Counted from the stretch's first letter, positions 1 to 11,103 are shown. The stretch: 40,029 nt of DNA from Ligilactobacillus hayakitensis DSM 18933 = JCM 14209 (GCF_000615845.1 NZ_BAML01000014.1:1-40029), one strand, 5' to 3'. Numbers and translations are program-made. The notes: generated by a model not told the origin, from the sequence alone.

Positions 1-21
1 CATATATTTATTAGAACTAAT

Positions 22-45
22 AAAGGCTAGGTTTTCCTAGCCTTT
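22..45 (-). terminator. Intrinsic terminator after degV
   Basis: A perfect 10-bp inverted repeat (AAAGGCTAGG, loop TTTT, CCTAGCCTTT) lies just past the degV stop. T-rich sequence follows on the minus strand, and the symmetric A/T flanks could make it bidirectional. Confidence 0.85.
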
Positions 46-57
46 AAAGGATTTAAT

Positions 58-924
58 TTACATTTTTTCAACATCATACATCCATGCTAATGCTAGAGCT
101 TTTTCTCCTAAGTGTGTACCAACAACTGGTCCAAAGTATGATATATCAATAGGTAATTCAGGATAAGCTTCGTGAATTTTATCTTTCCAATCTAATGCAG
201 CTTGTTCATCATTTGCATGAATGATAATCAATCTGATTGGATAGTCAATTTTAGCAAATTCATCTGCAAATAAAGCTTCCACATGCTTTAATGCACGTTT
301 TGATGATCTAACCTTTTCGAAGGCTACGATTTTGTGTGATTCATTATCAAATGTAAGAATTGGTTTAATTTTTAACATGCTACCAATAAACGCTTGTGCA
401 TTTGAGAGGCGGCCGCCACGAACTAAATTCTGTAAATCATCGACAATGAAGTATTCATTAATTGTTGCTCTAATATCATTTAATTTTTCAATGATATCTT
501 CTGGATTCTTACCATCATTAGCCATTTTAGCAGCCGCAACAGCTAAATAGCCCATTAATTTAACTGTAATTTGAGAATCGTATGGGTAAACATCGATATT
601 TTTAACTTCATCTTTAACATTTACTAATGTTTGATAGAGACCAGAAATTGTTGAAGCTAAATGAATACTAATGACTGCATCATAGCCTTGGTCCCCTAAT
701 GATTTATAAAGTTCAATTAATTCTCCAACTGGAGGTTGCGTTGTACTTGGCAATTCTTTACTACTACGTAATTTAGTATAGAAGTTTTCTGTACTAATGT
801 CGATACCTTCATTGTAAACATCGCTTCCAAAAATAAATGGGATTGGAACGACTTTAATATCATATTTGTCAATTATTTCAGATTCTAAATAAGCAGTACT
901 GTCTGTAACTACTGCAATTTTCAT
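58..924 (-). CDS. DegV family fatty-acid-binding protein
   Basis: A 288-residue cytosolic protein. The family binds one fatty acid in a cleft between two domains; some members (FakB) present fatty acids to the kinase FakA for phospholipid synthesis. The N-terminus MKIAVVTDSTAYL is the typical DegV opening, the STTQPPVGE segment near residue 60 matches the family's fatty-acid head-group loop, and RGGRLS near residue 168 is the family signature. Length is normal. It follows the MarR-type gene by 69 bases on the same strand, so the two may be co-transcribed, and it ends at a strong terminator. No fakA is in the window, so a FakB role is inferred from family only. Confidence 0.9.
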   Translation of the reverse strand: MKIAVVTDSTAYLESEIIDKYDIKVVPIPFIFGSDVYNEGIDISTENFYTKLRSSKELPSTTQPPVGELIELYKSLGDQGYDAVISIHLASTISGLYQTLVNVKDEVKNIDVYPYDSQITVKLMGYLAVAAAKMANDGKNPEDIIEKLNDIRATINEYFIVDDLQNLVRGGRLSNAQAFIGSMLKIKPILTFDNESHKIVAFEKVRSSKRALKHVEALFADEFAKIDYPIRLIIIHANDEQAALDWKDKIHEAYPELPIDISYFGPVVGTHLGEKALALAWMYDVEKM

Positions 925-993
925 AAAGTTTACACCTACTTTTTAAATTATCTCTATATAGACTATCATAAATTCAATAATTAATTAAGTCTA

Positions 994-1434
994 TTATTTA
1001 TTATTTTCAATTTGTTCAATGCGTTTAGAAAGTCTATTTAATAGAATAGTTAATAAATTAACTTCTTCTTCAGACCAATGTTCAAATATTTGTTGATTAA
1101 ATTGATCAAAGTCAAAGTCCATTTTTTTCAAAATTTCTTCTCCTTCTTCACTTACACGGTAATGAGAAGCAGGTCTAGTGTATATTTTTTCTTCTGTGCG
1201 TACTATCTCTTTAATTAAGTAACCTTTAGTTTTGAGACGCGATAACTGGCGACTCAAAGTAGAGATATCTAAATTTGTACTTATTGCTAGTGCTTGTTGG
1301 GTATCGTTACCATCAGCAACTAACTGTAACAATTGCCATTCAGCGATTGTTAATTTTATATTTCTTGCACGTTTTTGTAAAAGTGATTGATATAATTTAC
1401 TAACAATAAGTAGATTTTCCTGAGCGCTTTTCAT
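994..1434 (-). CDS. MarR-family transcriptional regulator
   Basis: A 146-residue winged-helix DNA-binding protein of the MarR family, which usually acts as a dimeric repressor responsive to small ligands or stress. The central segment around residues 40-95 (TNLDISTLSRQLSRLKTKGY) is the recognition-helix region, followed by a basic wing with ARG-rich character and a long C-terminal dimerisation helix. I chose the ATG at 1434 because GAGGGGTGAT lies five bases upstream; a GTG at 1458 in the same frame would put that ribosome site inside the gene. The adjoining degV gene is a plausible target, but no operator is obvious. Ligand unknown. Confidence 0.85.
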   Translation of the reverse strand: MKSAQENLLIVSKLYQSLLQKRARNIKLTIAEWQLLQLVADGNDTQQALAISTNLDISTLSRQLSRLKTKGYLIKEIVRTEEKIYTRPASHYRVSEEGEEILKKMDFDFDQFNQQIFEHWSEEEVNLLTILLNRLSKRIEQIENNK

Positions 1435-1514
1435 TATATCACCCCTCGATTTTATCACTTAAATATTATCCTATAATCTAGAATAGATTTCAAATCTTTT
1501 TTATGTTGAATGTT

Positions 1515-1543
1515 TTGATTGAGATAGAGGATTGCGTTAAAAT
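1515..1543 (+). promoter_or_regulatory. Sigma-A-type promoter for rqcH
   Basis: TTGATT and TAAAAT separated by 17 bases, 30 bases upstream of the rqcH start. The match is moderate; no other good promoter precedes the gene. Confidence 0.5.
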
Positions 1544-1573
1544 ATTATTATAAATTATAAAGGAGCTGAATCT

Positions 1574-3265
1574 ATGGCTTTTGATGGTATATTTACACGT
1601 TCGATGATTATAGAATTACGGGAAAAAATTTTAAACGGACGAATTGTTAAAATTTCTCAACCCTATCCTAATGAAGTGATTTTGACAATTCGAGCAAATC
1701 GACAAAATTATCCATTACTATTATCTGCTAATCCACAATATGCAAGATTTCAAATAACAAAAATTCCATTTACTAACCCTAAAGTACCAACAAATTTTAC
1801 AATGATGCTTCGTAAGCATTTGGAAAATGCTAAATTAATTGAAATTAACCAGTTAGACAATGACCGTGTGGTATATTTTAAATTTAGCGGTAGAAATGAA
1901 ATTGGAGATCAAGTAAATTTAGTTTTAACGGTTGAAATCATGGGACGTTATAGTAATGTTATCCTATATAATCAAGAAACAAAGCGGATTATTGATACGA
2001 TCAAACATGTTGGAATGGATCAAAATCGTTATCGAACATTATTACCTGGTGCTACTTATCGCCAGCCACCTACACAAAACAAAGTAAATCCATTTGAAGA
2101 TGATAAGAAAATGTATGTTAGTCTCGTCAAAGAATTTCCTAATCGAGAAATCCTAGCCAAAGAACTTTTAAAATATTACCAAGGACTTTCGAAGTTAACT
2201 TCTTTGATATTAGCTGATTATTTACATCAACCAAAGAAAATAGAAGATAATTTTCAAGAATTTTTAGCAACCACTGCATTACCCCACCCTACTAAAATTG
2301 TGGGAAAAAGTAAAAATGATTTTTCTATATTTTCTAGTAATGAAGAAAATATGGAATCCTATGATGATTTAAGTACTTTACTTGACGATTTTTATCAAGA
2401 ACAAGCTACGGCGGATCGTGTTAGACAACAAGGTAGTCAAATAATTCATGTTGTTAAGACTAACTTGAATAAAAATATTAAAAAATTAAAAAAATTATCT
2501 GTTGAATTAAAAAATACGCAAAGAGCTGATGATTATCGGATTAAAGGTGAATTATTAACGACTTATCTTTATCAAGTTAGTCGAGGAGAGAAAAAAGTAG
2601 TTTTACCTAATTATTATGATAATGAAAACCTATTAGAAATTGATTTAAAGCCCCAATTAAGTCCATCTAAAAATGCGCAAAGATATTTTAAATTGTATCA
2701 AAAAATGAAAAATGCGGTCCAACATATTTCTGAACAAATAGCTGCAACTAAAAATGAAATTAATTATTTGGAAAATGTACAGACGCAATTAGAATTAGCG
2801 ACTCCAGCTGATCTTCCTGACATTCAGTATGAATTAATCAAGGGCGGATATATTGAAGTAAACGTTAAAAAGCAATCTAAGAAATATAAGTCTACCAGCT
2901 CACCACAAGAATTTGAAAGTACGGATGGCACAAGAATTCTTGTTGGAAAAAATAATATTCAAAATGAAAAATTAAGTTTACATTCAGCTAAAAAGAATTA
3001 TATTTGGTTACATGCCAAAAATATCCCTGGATCACACGTAATCATTGAAAATGATAACCCTAGCGAAGAAACAATCTATGAGGCAGCCATTTTAGCAGCA
3101 TATTTTTCAAAATTTAGAGATTCAGCTCATGTGCCAGTCGATTATATACAAGTAAAAAAATTACGTAAACCTAACGGCTCAAAACCCGGTTTTGTAGTTT
3201 ATGAAGGTCAAAAAACAATCTCAGTTACTCCAAGTATTGAAGATATTCAAAAATTAAGGAAATAA
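1574..3265 (+). CDS. rqcH: Ribosome quality control protein RqcH (NFACT / FbpA family)
   Basis: A 563-residue protein of the NEMF/Rqc2 family, formerly called fibronectin-binding protein A. It binds stalled 50S subunits carrying peptidyl-tRNA and recruits tRNA-Ala to add C-terminal alanine tails that mark nascent chains for degradation. The NFACT-N domain fills roughly residues 1-230 (including MGRYSNVIL near 130), a lysine-rich coiled coil follows around 290-330 with a second helical stretch near 375-410, and the NFACT-R domain is at about 450-545 (WLHAKNIPGSHVII). Length is normal for the family. The ribosome site AAAGGAGCTGAATCT precedes the ATG. It is a single-gene unit closed by a terminator shared with parC. 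Confidence 0.93.
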   Translation: MAFDGIFTRSMIIELREKILNGRIVKISQPYPNEVILTIRANRQNYPLLLSANPQYARFQITKIPFTNPKVPTNFTMMLRKHLENAKLIEINQLDNDRVVYFKFSGRNEIGDQVNLVLTVEIMGRYSNVILYNQETKRIIDTIKHVGMDQNRYRTLLPGATYRQPPTQNKVNPFEDDKKMYVSLVKEFPNREILAKELLKYYQGLSKLTSLILADYLHQPKKIEDNFQEFLATTALPHPTKIVGKSKNDFSIFSSNEENMESYDDLSTLLDDFYQEQATADRVRQQGSQIIHVVKTNLNKNIKKLKKLSVELKNTQRADDYRIKGELLTTYLYQVSRGEKKVVLPNYYDNENLLEIDLKPQLSPSKNAQRYFKLYQKMKNAVQHISEQIAATKNEINYLENVQTQLELATPADLPDIQYELIKGGYIEVNVKKQSKKYKSTSSPQEFESTDGTRILVGKNNIQNEKLSLHSAKKNYIWLHAKNIPGSHVIIENDNPSEETIYEAAILAAYFSKFRDSAHVPVDYIQVKKLRKPNGSKPGFVVYEGQKTISVTPSIEDIQKLRK

Positions 3266-3302
3266 AAAGCAGTTGAGAAATTAAATTCTCGACTGCTTTT
3301 TT
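3264..3302. terminator. Bidirectional terminator between rqcH and parC
   Basis: The inverted repeat AAAAAGCAGTTGAGAA / TTCTCGACTGCTTTTTT has A-runs on one side and T-runs on the other. It serves the convergent rqcH and parC genes. Confidence 0.9.
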
Positions 3303-3304
3303 AA

Positions 3305-5743
3305 TTATTCAATTATTAAATCTTTAATAATATATTTCTGTGGTGTTCCTTGAGTTTGGACATCAAGAACAAATTTACCATTTGAATAGCGATCACTAAT
3401 TGGATAATCAGTTGGATCAATCTCGATTTGCTCATTTTTATCAGTAATAATTACTAAATGTGCTAATTCGTAAATGTTAGAAATGTTTACGATACGATGA
3501 GGATTATTTTTAAGTTCTCTTAAGATTTGAACGCCGCGACGCGCTCTAGTACTCATTGAAATATCACTAAGTTGCATATTTTTAAAGCTTCCACGTTGAG
3601 TTAAAACTGATAAAACAGTATCATCTTTTACAAGATTAACTGCAGCAACGAAATCATCATTACGAAGATCCATATTCTTAACACCGATTGCCTGTGGGCC
3701 ACTAAATGGAATCTCGTCAATCTTGTATCTTAGGCCATATCCAGTATTTGTTACACTGAATACTTCAGTATTATGCTTGATAAGGTCAACCATAATAACT
3801 TGATCATCATCAATTTTAAATTTGATAAATCTAGATGCACGCGACTTATATGTACGTCCTGGTTTAATATCAGCTAAATGAATGCGTTTGACATATCCAT
3901 GTTTTGTTGCAATGATAAAATCATTTTCGGCATTTAAATCTTTAAACGTATAAGCCACAATAATAAATTCATCAGCATCAAGACCGACACTTTGAGAGAG
4001 ATGTTCTCCGGTATCCTTCCATCGAGCATCAGAAATTTCATGAACAGGTCGGTAAACCATATTTCCTTTATTAGTAAACATGAGCAGATGATCAAGAGTA
4101 TTAGCTTGTTCATTTAAAACAGGATAATCCTCCTCTTTCAACCCGTTTTCATCTGGTTCAGAAGCTTTAAATGAGCGTAAAGATGATCTTTTTACATATC
4201 CTTCATGAGAAACTAAAAGCATGATATCTTCTTGTGCAACCATTACTTCTGTTTCAATTTTGAGGGATGAAATCTTCTCTTGAATTTCAGTTAAACGTTC
4301 ATTGCCATAATTTTTAATAATTGATTTCAATTCACGTTTAATAACACTATCTAATTTTTTAGGGTTAGATAAAATTTCCTCAAATTTTGCAATATTATTT
4401 TCTAATTCTGCAGCTTCTTTTTGAAGGGATGTAACATCCGTGTTAGTTAATCGATAAAGTTGTAAAGACACAATAGCTTCAGCTTGTGCTTCTGTGAATT
4501 CAAATTTATCAACTAAATTAATTTTAGCATCTGATTTATTTTTTGAAGATCTAATAGTTTCAATTACTTCATCTAAAATTGAAAGAGCTTTAATCAGCCC
4601 ATCAACGATATGTTTGCGGCGTAGAGCTTTTTCTAAATCAAATTTTGTTCGGCGAGTTGTAACATTTCTTTGATGTTCAACATAAGCTTCTAAAATAGTT
4701 TTTAATCCAACATGTTCAGGACGCTTATTATTAATAGCCACCATGTTGAAATTATAAGAGATTTGTAAATCTGTATTTTTAAACAAATAGTTTAATATCC
4801 CCTGGCTATTAGAATTTTTCTTAAGTTCAATAACAATTCGTAAACCGTCACGGTCACTTTCATCACGAACTTCACTGATACCTTCAACCTTTTTTAATAA
4901 ACGTAATTCATCAATTCGTTTAACTAAAATTGATTTGTTTACCTCGTAAGGTATTTCGGAAACTACAATTTGTTGCTTCCCGCCACGAATGTTTTCTATT
5001 TTAGTACGTGATCTTAAAATAACTTTTCCACGACCTGTTTCATAAGCCTTCTTAATCCCATCGATGCCTTGCAAGATTCCACCAGTGGGAAAATCTGGAC
5101 CTTTTACAAATTGCATTAAGTCCTCTAGAGTTGCGTTTGGATGACTTAAAAGATAAATTGTAGCTTCAATTGTTTCAGTTAGATTATGTGGAGGAATTTC
5201 AGTGGCATAACCCGCAGAAATCCCTGTTGCCCCATTAACTAAAAGATTTGGGAAACGAGCTGGTAATACTGTAGGCTCATATTCTGTATCATCAAAGTTC
5301 AATACCATATCAACGGTTTTTTTATCAATATCTTTCAACATTTCAGAAGATATTTTTGATAACCGTGATTCTGTATAACGCATAGCAGCTGGAGAATCTC
5401 CATCCATTGAACCATTATTTCCGTGCATTTCGATTAATGGTTCCCGTAATTTCCAAGTTTGACTTAGACGAACCATTGCTTCATAAATTGAGCTATCCCC
5501 ATGAGGGTGATAGTTCCCCATTACATTACCAACAGATTTAGCTGATTTTCGAAATGCTTTATCAAAAGTATTTCCATCTTCATTCATTGCAAATAAAATT
5601 CGTCGTTGAACTGGTTTTAAACCATCACGAATGTCCGGTAAAGCACGTTCTTGGATAATATATTTGGAATAGCGACCAAAACGTTCACCCATCACAGCTT
5701 CCAGTGACAATTCTTGAATATTACTACCATTTTCAGTTGTCAA
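3305..5743 (-). CDS. parC: DNA topoisomerase IV subunit A
   Basis: The 812-residue breakage-reunion subunit of topoisomerase IV, which decatenates daughter chromosomes with ParE. The winged-helix domain carries the catalytic tyrosine at residue 123 in [10 protein letters not shown]. The quinolone-determining loop [10 protein letters not shown] (residues 79-88) keeps the serine and glutamate that are commonly replaced in resistant strains, so it looks wild type. The coiled-coil tower and C-terminal beta-pinwheel repeats (about 490-800) follow. The gene starts 24 bases after the parE stop, forming the usual parEC operon. Assignment to ParC rather than GyrA rests on this pairing and on the absence of a GyrA-box typical C-terminal motif. 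Confidence 0.95.
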   Translation of the reverse strand: MTTENGSNIQELSLEAVMGERFGRYSKYIIQERALPDIRDGLKPVQRRILFAMNEDGNTFDKAFRKSAKSVGNVMGNYHPHGDSSIYEAMVRLSQTWKLREPLIEMHGNNGSMDGDSPAAMRYTESRLSKISSEMLKDIDKKTVDMVLNFDDTEYEPTVLPARFPNLLVNGATGISAGYATEIPPHNLTETIEATIYLLSHPNATLEDLMQFVKGPDFPTGGILQGIDGIKKAYETGRGKVILRSRTKIENIRGGKQQIVVSEIPYEVNKSILVKRIDELRLLKKVEGISEVRDESDRDGLRIVIELKKNSNSQGILNYLFKNTDLQISYNFNMVAINNKRPEHVGLKTILEAYVEHQRNVTTRRTKFDLEKALRRKHIVDGLIKALSILDEVIETIRSSKNKSDAKINLVDKFEFTEAQAEAIVSLQLYRLTNTDVTSLQKEAAELENNIAKFEEILSNPKKLDSVIKRELKSIIKNYGNERLTEIQEKISSLKIETEVMVAQEDIMLLVSHEGYVKRSSLRSFKASEPDENGLKEEDYPVLNEQANTLDHLLMFTNKGNMVYRPVHEISDARWKDTGEHLSQSVGLDADEFIIVAYTFKDLNAENDFIIATKHGYVKRIHLADIKPGRTYKSRASRFIKFKIDDDQVIMVDLIKHNTEVFSVTNTGYGLRYKIDEIPFSGPQAIGVKNMDLRNDDFVAAVNLVKDDTVLSVLTQRGSFKNMQLSDISMSTRARRGVQILRELKNNPHRIVNISNIYELAHLVIITDKNEQIEIDPTDYPISDRYSNGKFVLDVQTQGTPQKYIIKDLIIE

Positions 5744-5767
5744 AATTTGTTCACCTTCCCCTTATTT

Positions 5768-7758
5768 TTAGTTATCATTTTCATCAAGATTGCGATTAGC
5801 ATGTGCCCCTTCAGCAACTACAGTGTCTAAAAGACTTCCATCGTCTTCAAGTGTAAATTGAACATTTTTTTCAATCCATTTTCGTCTTGGTTCAACTTTA
5901 TCACCCATCAAAGTAGTTACGCGCTTTTCAGCAACTGCTTCATCATCAATTCTCACTCTAACAAGAGTACGCGTTTCTGGATCCATAGTTGTTTCCCAAA
6001 GTTGTTCAGCATTCATTTCCCCTAAACCTTTATATCTTTGAAGATTGTAGCCGTTTTTCATATCCTTGGTGATTTTTTGGAGTTCTGAATCTGTCCATGC
6101 ATAGTGAACAACTTTTTTCTTCTTAACTGTTTTTTCTATTTTATATAAAGGCGGTAAGGCAATATAAATTCGTCCTGCATTAATCATTGGACGCATATAT
6201 TTATAGAAGAATGTTAAAAGTAATGTTTGGATGTGAGCACCATCAGTATCGGCATCCGTCATAATAATAACTTTATCGTAATTTGCATCTTCAATATTAA
6301 AGTCTGGGCCTACGCCAGCACCAATTGTATGAATCATCGTATTGATTTCTTCATTTTTAACAATATCTTGTAGTTTGGCCTTTTGAGTGTTTAAAACTTT
6401 ACCACGTAATGGTAGAATCGCTTGAAACTTTCTATTTCTTCCTTGCTTAGCAGAGCCTCCAGCAGAGTCCCCTTCGACAAGGAATAATTCATTTTTCTTA
6501 GCATTTTTAGATTGTGCAGGGGTTAATTTTCCAGATAACAACCGATCTGTTTTCTTTCTCTTTTTACCATTTCTACTTTCGTCACGTGCTTTTCGAGCGG
6601 CTTCACGTGCTTCACGTGCTTTGATAGATTTTTTAACTAATTCTTGAGCAAAATCACCATTTTCCATTAAGAAATAGCCTAATTGTTCATTTACAATATT
6701 ATCTACGATAGAACGTGCTTCAGGAGTTCCTAATTTTCCTTTAGTTTGACCTTCGAATTGTAACAATTCTTCTGGAATTCGAACAGAAACTATCGCTGAT
6801 AATCCTTCTCTTACGTCACTACCATCTAGCTTTTTATCTTTTACTTTAAGTAAATTAACTTTTCTAGCATACTCATTAAAAGCTTTTGTCCATGCTGCTT
6901 TCATACCAGCCTCATGAGTTCCACCATCTTTAGTTCTAACGTTATTTACAAACGACATGATTGTTTCAGAATAACCATCATTATACTGAGCAGCAACTTC
7001 TACTTCAACACCATCTTTTTTTCCATCAAAATATAAAACTGGACCTAAAGTATCTTTGCCTTCATTTAAATATGAAACAAATTCTTTAATTCCTTCTTCA
7101 AATAAAAATGTTTCTTCTGTTGCAGGAACTGTTCTTTCATCTGTTAATGTAATCTTAATTCCTTTTAATAAAAAGGCAGATTCTCGTAAGCGTTCTGCAA
7201 GAGTATCAAAATTATAGTGTGTTGTTGAGAAAATTTCAGGATCCGGCTTAAAGGTAACAGTTGTTCCGCTTTTTCTCTTTGCTTTTCCAATTTTCTTTAA
7301 GGTTCCAACTGGATGTCCACCATTTTCGAATTTTTCTTCGTATTCGATACCGTCGCGGACAGTACTTACTGTTAAGCTAGTGGAAAGTGCATTAACTACT
7401 GAAGCCCCTACCCATGTAGTCCACCAGAAGTCTTATAGTCACCTTGTCCAAATTTTCCACCGGCATGGAGGATTGTAAAAATGACCTCAACAGTTGGAAC
7501 GCCAGATGCATGCATTCCAATAGGCATTCCTCGACCATGATCGACTACCGTGATTGCATCATCTTCATGAATAGTTACATTGATTTCATCACCGTATCCC
7601 GATAATGCTTCATCAACAGCATTATCAAAAATTTCGTAAACCAAATGATGTAATCCGCGTGAATCTGTTGATCCAATATACATACCTGGGCGCTTTCTAA
7701 CTGCTTCCAATCCTTTAAGGACCTGAATGGAATCATCATTGTAATCTTTATTTGGCAT
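5768..7758 (-). pseudogene. parE: DNA topoisomerase IV subunit B, interrupted by one frameshift
   Basis: The ATPase subunit of topoisomerase IV, about 663 residues once repaired. The first 116 codons give the GHKL ATP-binding domain start ([37 protein letters not shown]) and then hit TAG at 7408-7410. The other frame is open from there through the transducer domain and the TOPRIM domain (LFLVEGDSAGGSA, MTDADTDGAH) to the stop at 5768. One missing base in the codon after LH, around 7410-7413, restores [17 protein letters not shown], the expected family sequence. As parE is essential, a sequencing deletion is likelier than true loss. The ATG has AAGGAGATTG upstream. Confidence 0.93.
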
Positions 7759-7797
7759 CTATTCCACAATCTCCTTCTTTTTATTTTTAACTAATTA

Positions 7798-7826
7798 ATA
7801 ATACCTTAATTTGATATTAGGTGCAA
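7798..7826 (-). promoter_or_regulatory. Sigma-A promoter for parE-parC
   Basis: On the minus strand TTGCAC and TATTAT are separated by exactly 17 bases, 40 bases upstream of the parE start. Confidence 0.7.
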
Positions 7827-8355
7827 TATCATGCTGTATTGGAAATTGCTCCAATAAAACCTAATTTTAATTATAGCGTATTAACCTTAATAATGTTTAA
7901 AGATTCTTTTATATGTGAATTTTGGTTTTAATCTGGCGGTAAGATATCAGGTCCCATAATATTAGTTTTTATCTAAGGAAATTATTTAGTAAGCATACAA
8001 GTGATTTTCGGGGATAATCTATATGATACTAGTGTTACTTTATATTAAAATTAGTTGCGAACATAATGTATCGCACATTGCTCAATGAGTAAGTATTTTA
8101 TTATATCATTCACCGCACTATACTTACGCAGTACAGTTTCAAAAAGTTTAGCTTCAATAATTTTAAGTTAACTCTTAAATTTTTGTATAAAAAAGTGCCA
8201 CGACACGGCAGACATTAGTTAAATAAATGACGTTAATCACCACCAGAAAAATTTCAGGCACGATAGCCCCATCAATTTTTAAAACATCTTTTTCTTTTAA
8301 ATCATATTGTGTTAATATTAAAACTGATGTTAAAAATAAGGGGGAATAAACTATC
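7827..8355. other. Long intergenic region upstream of plsY, no gene recognised
   Basis: About 530 AT-rich bases between the divergent parE and plsY genes. I see a small dyad TATTGGA/TCCAATA near 7840-7860 and a GTAAGTA/TACTTAC inverted pair near 8090-8137. Neither has a clear terminator or riboswitch form. A minus-strand open frame at 8175-8387 has no ribosome site and runs into plsY. The last 40 bases hold the AGGGGGAA ribosome site of plsY. Confidence 0.4.
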
Positions 8356-8979
8356 TTGGATTCAAAAATTATTTTGATGATAATCATAGGATATTTATTA
8401 GGATCTATTCCATCAGGGGTTTGGATCGGAAAATTTTTTTACAATAAGGATATAAGAAATTTTGGCAGTGGTAATATGGGAACAACTAACACCTTTAGAG
8501 TTCTTGGGAAAAAAGCAGGAACTGTTGTTCTTCTTATGGACATGTTTAAAGGTTCCCTTGCCGCTTTACTACCATTTTTCTTCCATTCAAACGCCAATCC
8601 TTTATTAATCGGGGTTTCTGCCGTAATTGGTCATATTTTTCCAATCTTTGCTGGATTTAAAGGCGGTAAAGCAGTAGCTACTAGTGTAGGAGCTTTAATG
8701 ATTTATAATCCTCTATTTTTCTTAATTGCATGGGCAATTTTCCTAGTTACATTGTTTATTTCAAGTATGGTAAGCATGGCAAGTATGGTTGGTTTTTCAC
8801 TAATTACCTTACTATCCTTATTATTTCACGATTGGATTTTAACTAGTGTCGCTGCTATTTTAACTATCTTCGTCTTTGTTAGACACTGGCAAAACATTGA
8901 AAGAATTAAAAATGGCACTGAAAACTTGGTTCCCTTTGGTTTAGTTTATAAGCGCAAAAAGAAACACGAATCCAAATAA
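8356..8979 (+). CDS. plsY: Acyl-phosphate glycerol-3-phosphate acyltransferase PlsY
   Basis: A 207-residue integral membrane enzyme that transfers the acyl chain of acyl-phosphate to glycerol-3-phosphate, the first acylation in phospholipid synthesis in Firmicutes. Several hydrophobic helices are visible, with the family motifs [11 protein letters not shown] (near 17-27), the glycine-rich [13 protein letters not shown] loop (near 37-49) and [19 protein letters not shown] (near 92-110). The start is TTG at 8356, ten bases after AGGGGGAA; an ATG at 8377 would cut into the first helix. The divergent placement from parEC is common in lactobacilli. A bidirectional terminator separates it from rluB. 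Confidence 0.95.
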   Translation: MDSKIILMIIIGYLLGSIPSGVWIGKFFYNKDIRNFGSGNMGTTNTFRVLGKKAGTVVLLMDMFKGSLAALLPFFFHSNANPLLIGVSAVIGHIFPIFAGFKGGKAVATSVGALMIYNPLFFLIAWAIFLVTLFISSMVSMASMVGFSLITLLSLLFHDWILTSVAAILTIFVFVRHWQNIERIKNGTENLVPFGLVYKRKKKHESK

Positions 8980-8980
8980 C

Positions 8981-9026
8981 AAAAAGCATGATAATCTTTG
9001 TTTTACACATTGATTATCATGCTTTT
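8981..9026. terminator. Bidirectional terminator between plsY and rluB
   Basis: AAAAAGCATGATAATC pairs with GATTATCATGCTTTTTT across a 14-base loop, with runs of A and T at the ends. Confidence 0.9.
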
Positions 9027-9761
9027 TTACTCTTGCATACTGGTTACGAGTTTTTTAAGTTCTCTAATTTCGTTGTGAGATAATTCTCTAAATTGTCCAG
9101 AAGTTAACCCGTCTAAAGTAAGAGTACCATAAGTTTCACGAGATAACTTTTGAACCGGCTTTTTAATTGATTCAAACATTTTTTTAACTTGGTGATATTT
9201 ACCTTCATGAATTGTTAAAGATACGATTGAGGTATCTTTTTTGATATCGGTTGATATTTTACGTGCTTTTGCTTTAGCTGTCTTTTTTCCATCTATAATA
9301 ACGCCATTAGATAATTGTCTCAAATCTTCTTTGGTAATAATACCTTTAATCTTTGCAATATATGTCTTTTCGATTTTATAACGAGGGTGCATCATCATAT
9401 TTGCAAAATCACCATCGTTGGTCATGATTAATAATCCAGATGTATCATAGTCTAAACGACCTACTGGGTATAAGCGTTCTGGAATTGCTTCAAAATAATC
9501 GCTAACCACCTTACGGCCGCGATCATCACTGACTGCCGTAATAACTCCACGTGGTTTGTAAAATAAATAGTATACTTTCTTTTCATCTTTTTTAATTAAT
9601 TTACCGTCAACTGAAATAGAATCATCTTGTTCTACTTTAAAGCCTAATTCAGTTATTGTTTGGCCATTTACCTTAACACGGCCTTCAGCAATAATTTTTT
9701 CGCTAGCTCTTCGTGATGCGACACCCGCGCGAGCCATAACTTTTTGTAATCGTTCTGCCAA
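9027..9761 (-). CDS. rluB: 23S rRNA pseudouridine synthase B (RluB family)
   Basis: A 244-residue RsuA/RluB-family enzyme that isomerises a uridine in domain V of 23S rRNA. An S4 RNA-binding domain is at residues 1-60 (RLQKVMARAGVASRRASEK). The catalytic aspartate lies in GRLDYDTSGLLIMTNDG near residue 104. The start is TTG at 9761, two bases after the scpB stop; its ribosome site GAGGAGGAA encodes the last glutamates of ScpB, so translation is coupled. It is the last gene of the scpA-scpB-rluB unit, the standard order in Firmicutes. Confidence 0.92.
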   Translation of the reverse strand: MAERLQKVMARAGVASRRASEKIIAEGRVKVNGQTITELGFKVEQDDSISVDGKLIKKDEKKVYYLFYKPRGVITAVSDDRGRKVVSDYFEAIPERLYPVGRLDYDTSGLLIMTNDGDFANMMMHPRYKIEKTYIAKIKGIITKEDLRQLSNGVIIDGKKTAKAKARKISTDIKKDTSIVSLTIHEGKYHQVKKMFESIKKPVQKLSRETYGTLTLDGLTSGQFRELSHNEIRELKKLVTSMQE

Positions 9762-9763
9762 TA

Positions 9764-10345
9764 TTATTCCTCCTCGTTTAAATCAATTGTTGTTTGGTTA
9801 AATAACATCATAAAATCATCATTCGATTGGTTATTTTCTTCAATCTCTGGTAATTCATCTAATGATGATATTCCAAAATAATCTAAAAATTTAGTCGTTG
9901 TTTTATATAAAATAGGATGCCCAGGTGCATCTTTTCTGCCGTGTTCTTTGATTAATTTCAAAAGTTGTAATTTTTGGAAAATTGAACTAGATTTAACGCC
10001 TCTAATTTCGTCAACTTCAATTCTTGTAATTGGCTGTTTATATGCAATAATAGCTAGTACTTCTAAAGTGGCTCCAGATAGTTCAGTCACACTTTGCGAA
10101 GATAAATATTGTTTAATGAGATCAGAAAATTCTCTTTTTGTAACTATTTTATAGCAATCATCAGCTTGTATAATCTGCAGACTTGTGTTGACGTCATTAT
10201 TATACTTATGAATTAAATTATTAAGTTCTTCAATTAAATCTGGTTTTGATAAATTCGTTAACTTGGAAAGTTCTTTTGAAGTAATTCCTTCTTTACCGCT
10301 AACGAATAATAAACTTTCAATTTTAGCTTGATTTGATAGCATCAT
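9764..10345 (-). CDS. scpB: Segregation and condensation protein B
   Basis: A 193-residue kleisin-associated subunit of the SMC-ScpAB condensin. It is made of two winged-helix domains (about 5-85 and 90-160) and has the motif [23 protein letters not shown], here split as [15 protein letters not shown] at 104-118 and its continuation. Its stop precedes rluB by two bases, and its start codon overlaps the scpA stop (TAATG), so the two are translationally coupled. Two consecutive ATG codons are present; the first is used here. No smc is in the window. Confidence 0.93.
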   Translation of the reverse strand: MMLSNQAKIESLLFVSGKEGITSKELSKLTNLSKPDLIEELNNLIHKYNNDVNTSLQIIQADDCYKIVTKREFSDLIKQYLSSQSVTELSGATLEVLAIIAYKQPITRIEVDEIRGVKSSSIFQKLQLLKLIKEHGRKDAPGHPILYKTTTKFLDYFGISSLDELPEIEENNQSNDDFMMLFNQTTIDLNEEE

Positions 10346-11103
10346 TAACCTTCTTTCAAGACCATATATATCGGGCCACTCGTAGTATCTTGTTGAGCGT
10401 AAATTTTTCCATCCTTAACTAATTCCAAAATAGCAAGGAACGAAGTAACTAGTTTTTCTATAGATTTAGAATCTTCAAATAACTCAGAAAAAAGTAATGG
10501 ATTACGATTTTCTATAATCTTTTGATAAATAATAGAAATTTCTTCGGTAACGCTGTATTTATCTGTTGTAATGTGGCGCTTAATTTTCGATTTCTTCTGT
10601 TTTTTATTTGTTTTTAATACATTCAAAAATGCTTTATTTAATAAATCGATAGTCGTTCCTTCTTTAATCGAATAATCTATATTACCCTCTTCAAGAATTT
10701 CTTGTTCCCTATCAAATAGAAGTTTTCGGTCTAATTCAAGCTTATGCAACTTCTTTGAAATTTCTTTGAATTGCTGGTGTTCTACTAATTGTTCAACCAA
10801 TTCTTCTCTTGGATCTTGTAGCATATCCTCTTCGATTGATTCATTCATTGTAGGAAGTAACATTTTACTTTTAATATTTAATAATTTTGCTGCCAGGACC
10901 AAATATTCCCCCGCGATGTCTAAGCGAAGTTCTTTAATCCGATGTAAATATTCTAAATATTGTTCAGTAATTTTTGAAACTTCAATATCGTAAATATTCA
11001 TCTCATTTTTTTTAATTAAATGTAATAGAAGATCAAGTGGGCCTTCAAAGCTATCGAGTTTTAATGTCAAAAAATTAAAATCTTCTTGATTATTTTGTGG
11101 CAT
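10345..11103 (-). CDS. scpA: Segregation and condensation protein A
   Basis: The 252-residue kleisin that bridges SMC heads and recruits ScpB in chromosome condensation. The N-terminal helical domain holds the family signature [17 protein letters not shown] (about 19-35) and [16 protein letters not shown]. An acidic/charged linker lies around 95-170, and the C-terminal winged helix is at about 185-250. It overlaps the end of the acetyltransferase gene by 14 bases and the start of scpB by one base, giving a compact operon. Confidence 0.93.
   Translation of the reverse strand: MPQNNQEDFNFLTLKLDSFEGPLDLLLHLIKKNEMNIYDIEVSKITEQYLEYLHRIKELRLDIAGEYLVLAAKLLNIKSKMLLPTMNESIEEDMLQDPREELVEQLVEHQQFKEISKKLHKLELDRKLLFDREQEILEEGNIDYSIKEGTTIDLLNKAFLNVLKTNKKQKKSKIKRHITTDKYSVTEEISIIYQKIIENRNPLLFSELFEDSKSIEKLVTSFLAILELVKDGKIYAQQDTTSGPIYMVLKEG

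Noticed and set aside
7408-7413. Programmed frameshift in parE
   Set aside because: No slippery heptamer, downstream pseudoknot or internal ribosome-like site is evident, and ParE is not known to be recoded.
8175-8387. 70-codon minus-strand open frame upstream of plsY
   Set aside because: No ribosome site, overlaps the plsY start on the other strand and matches nothing I recognise.
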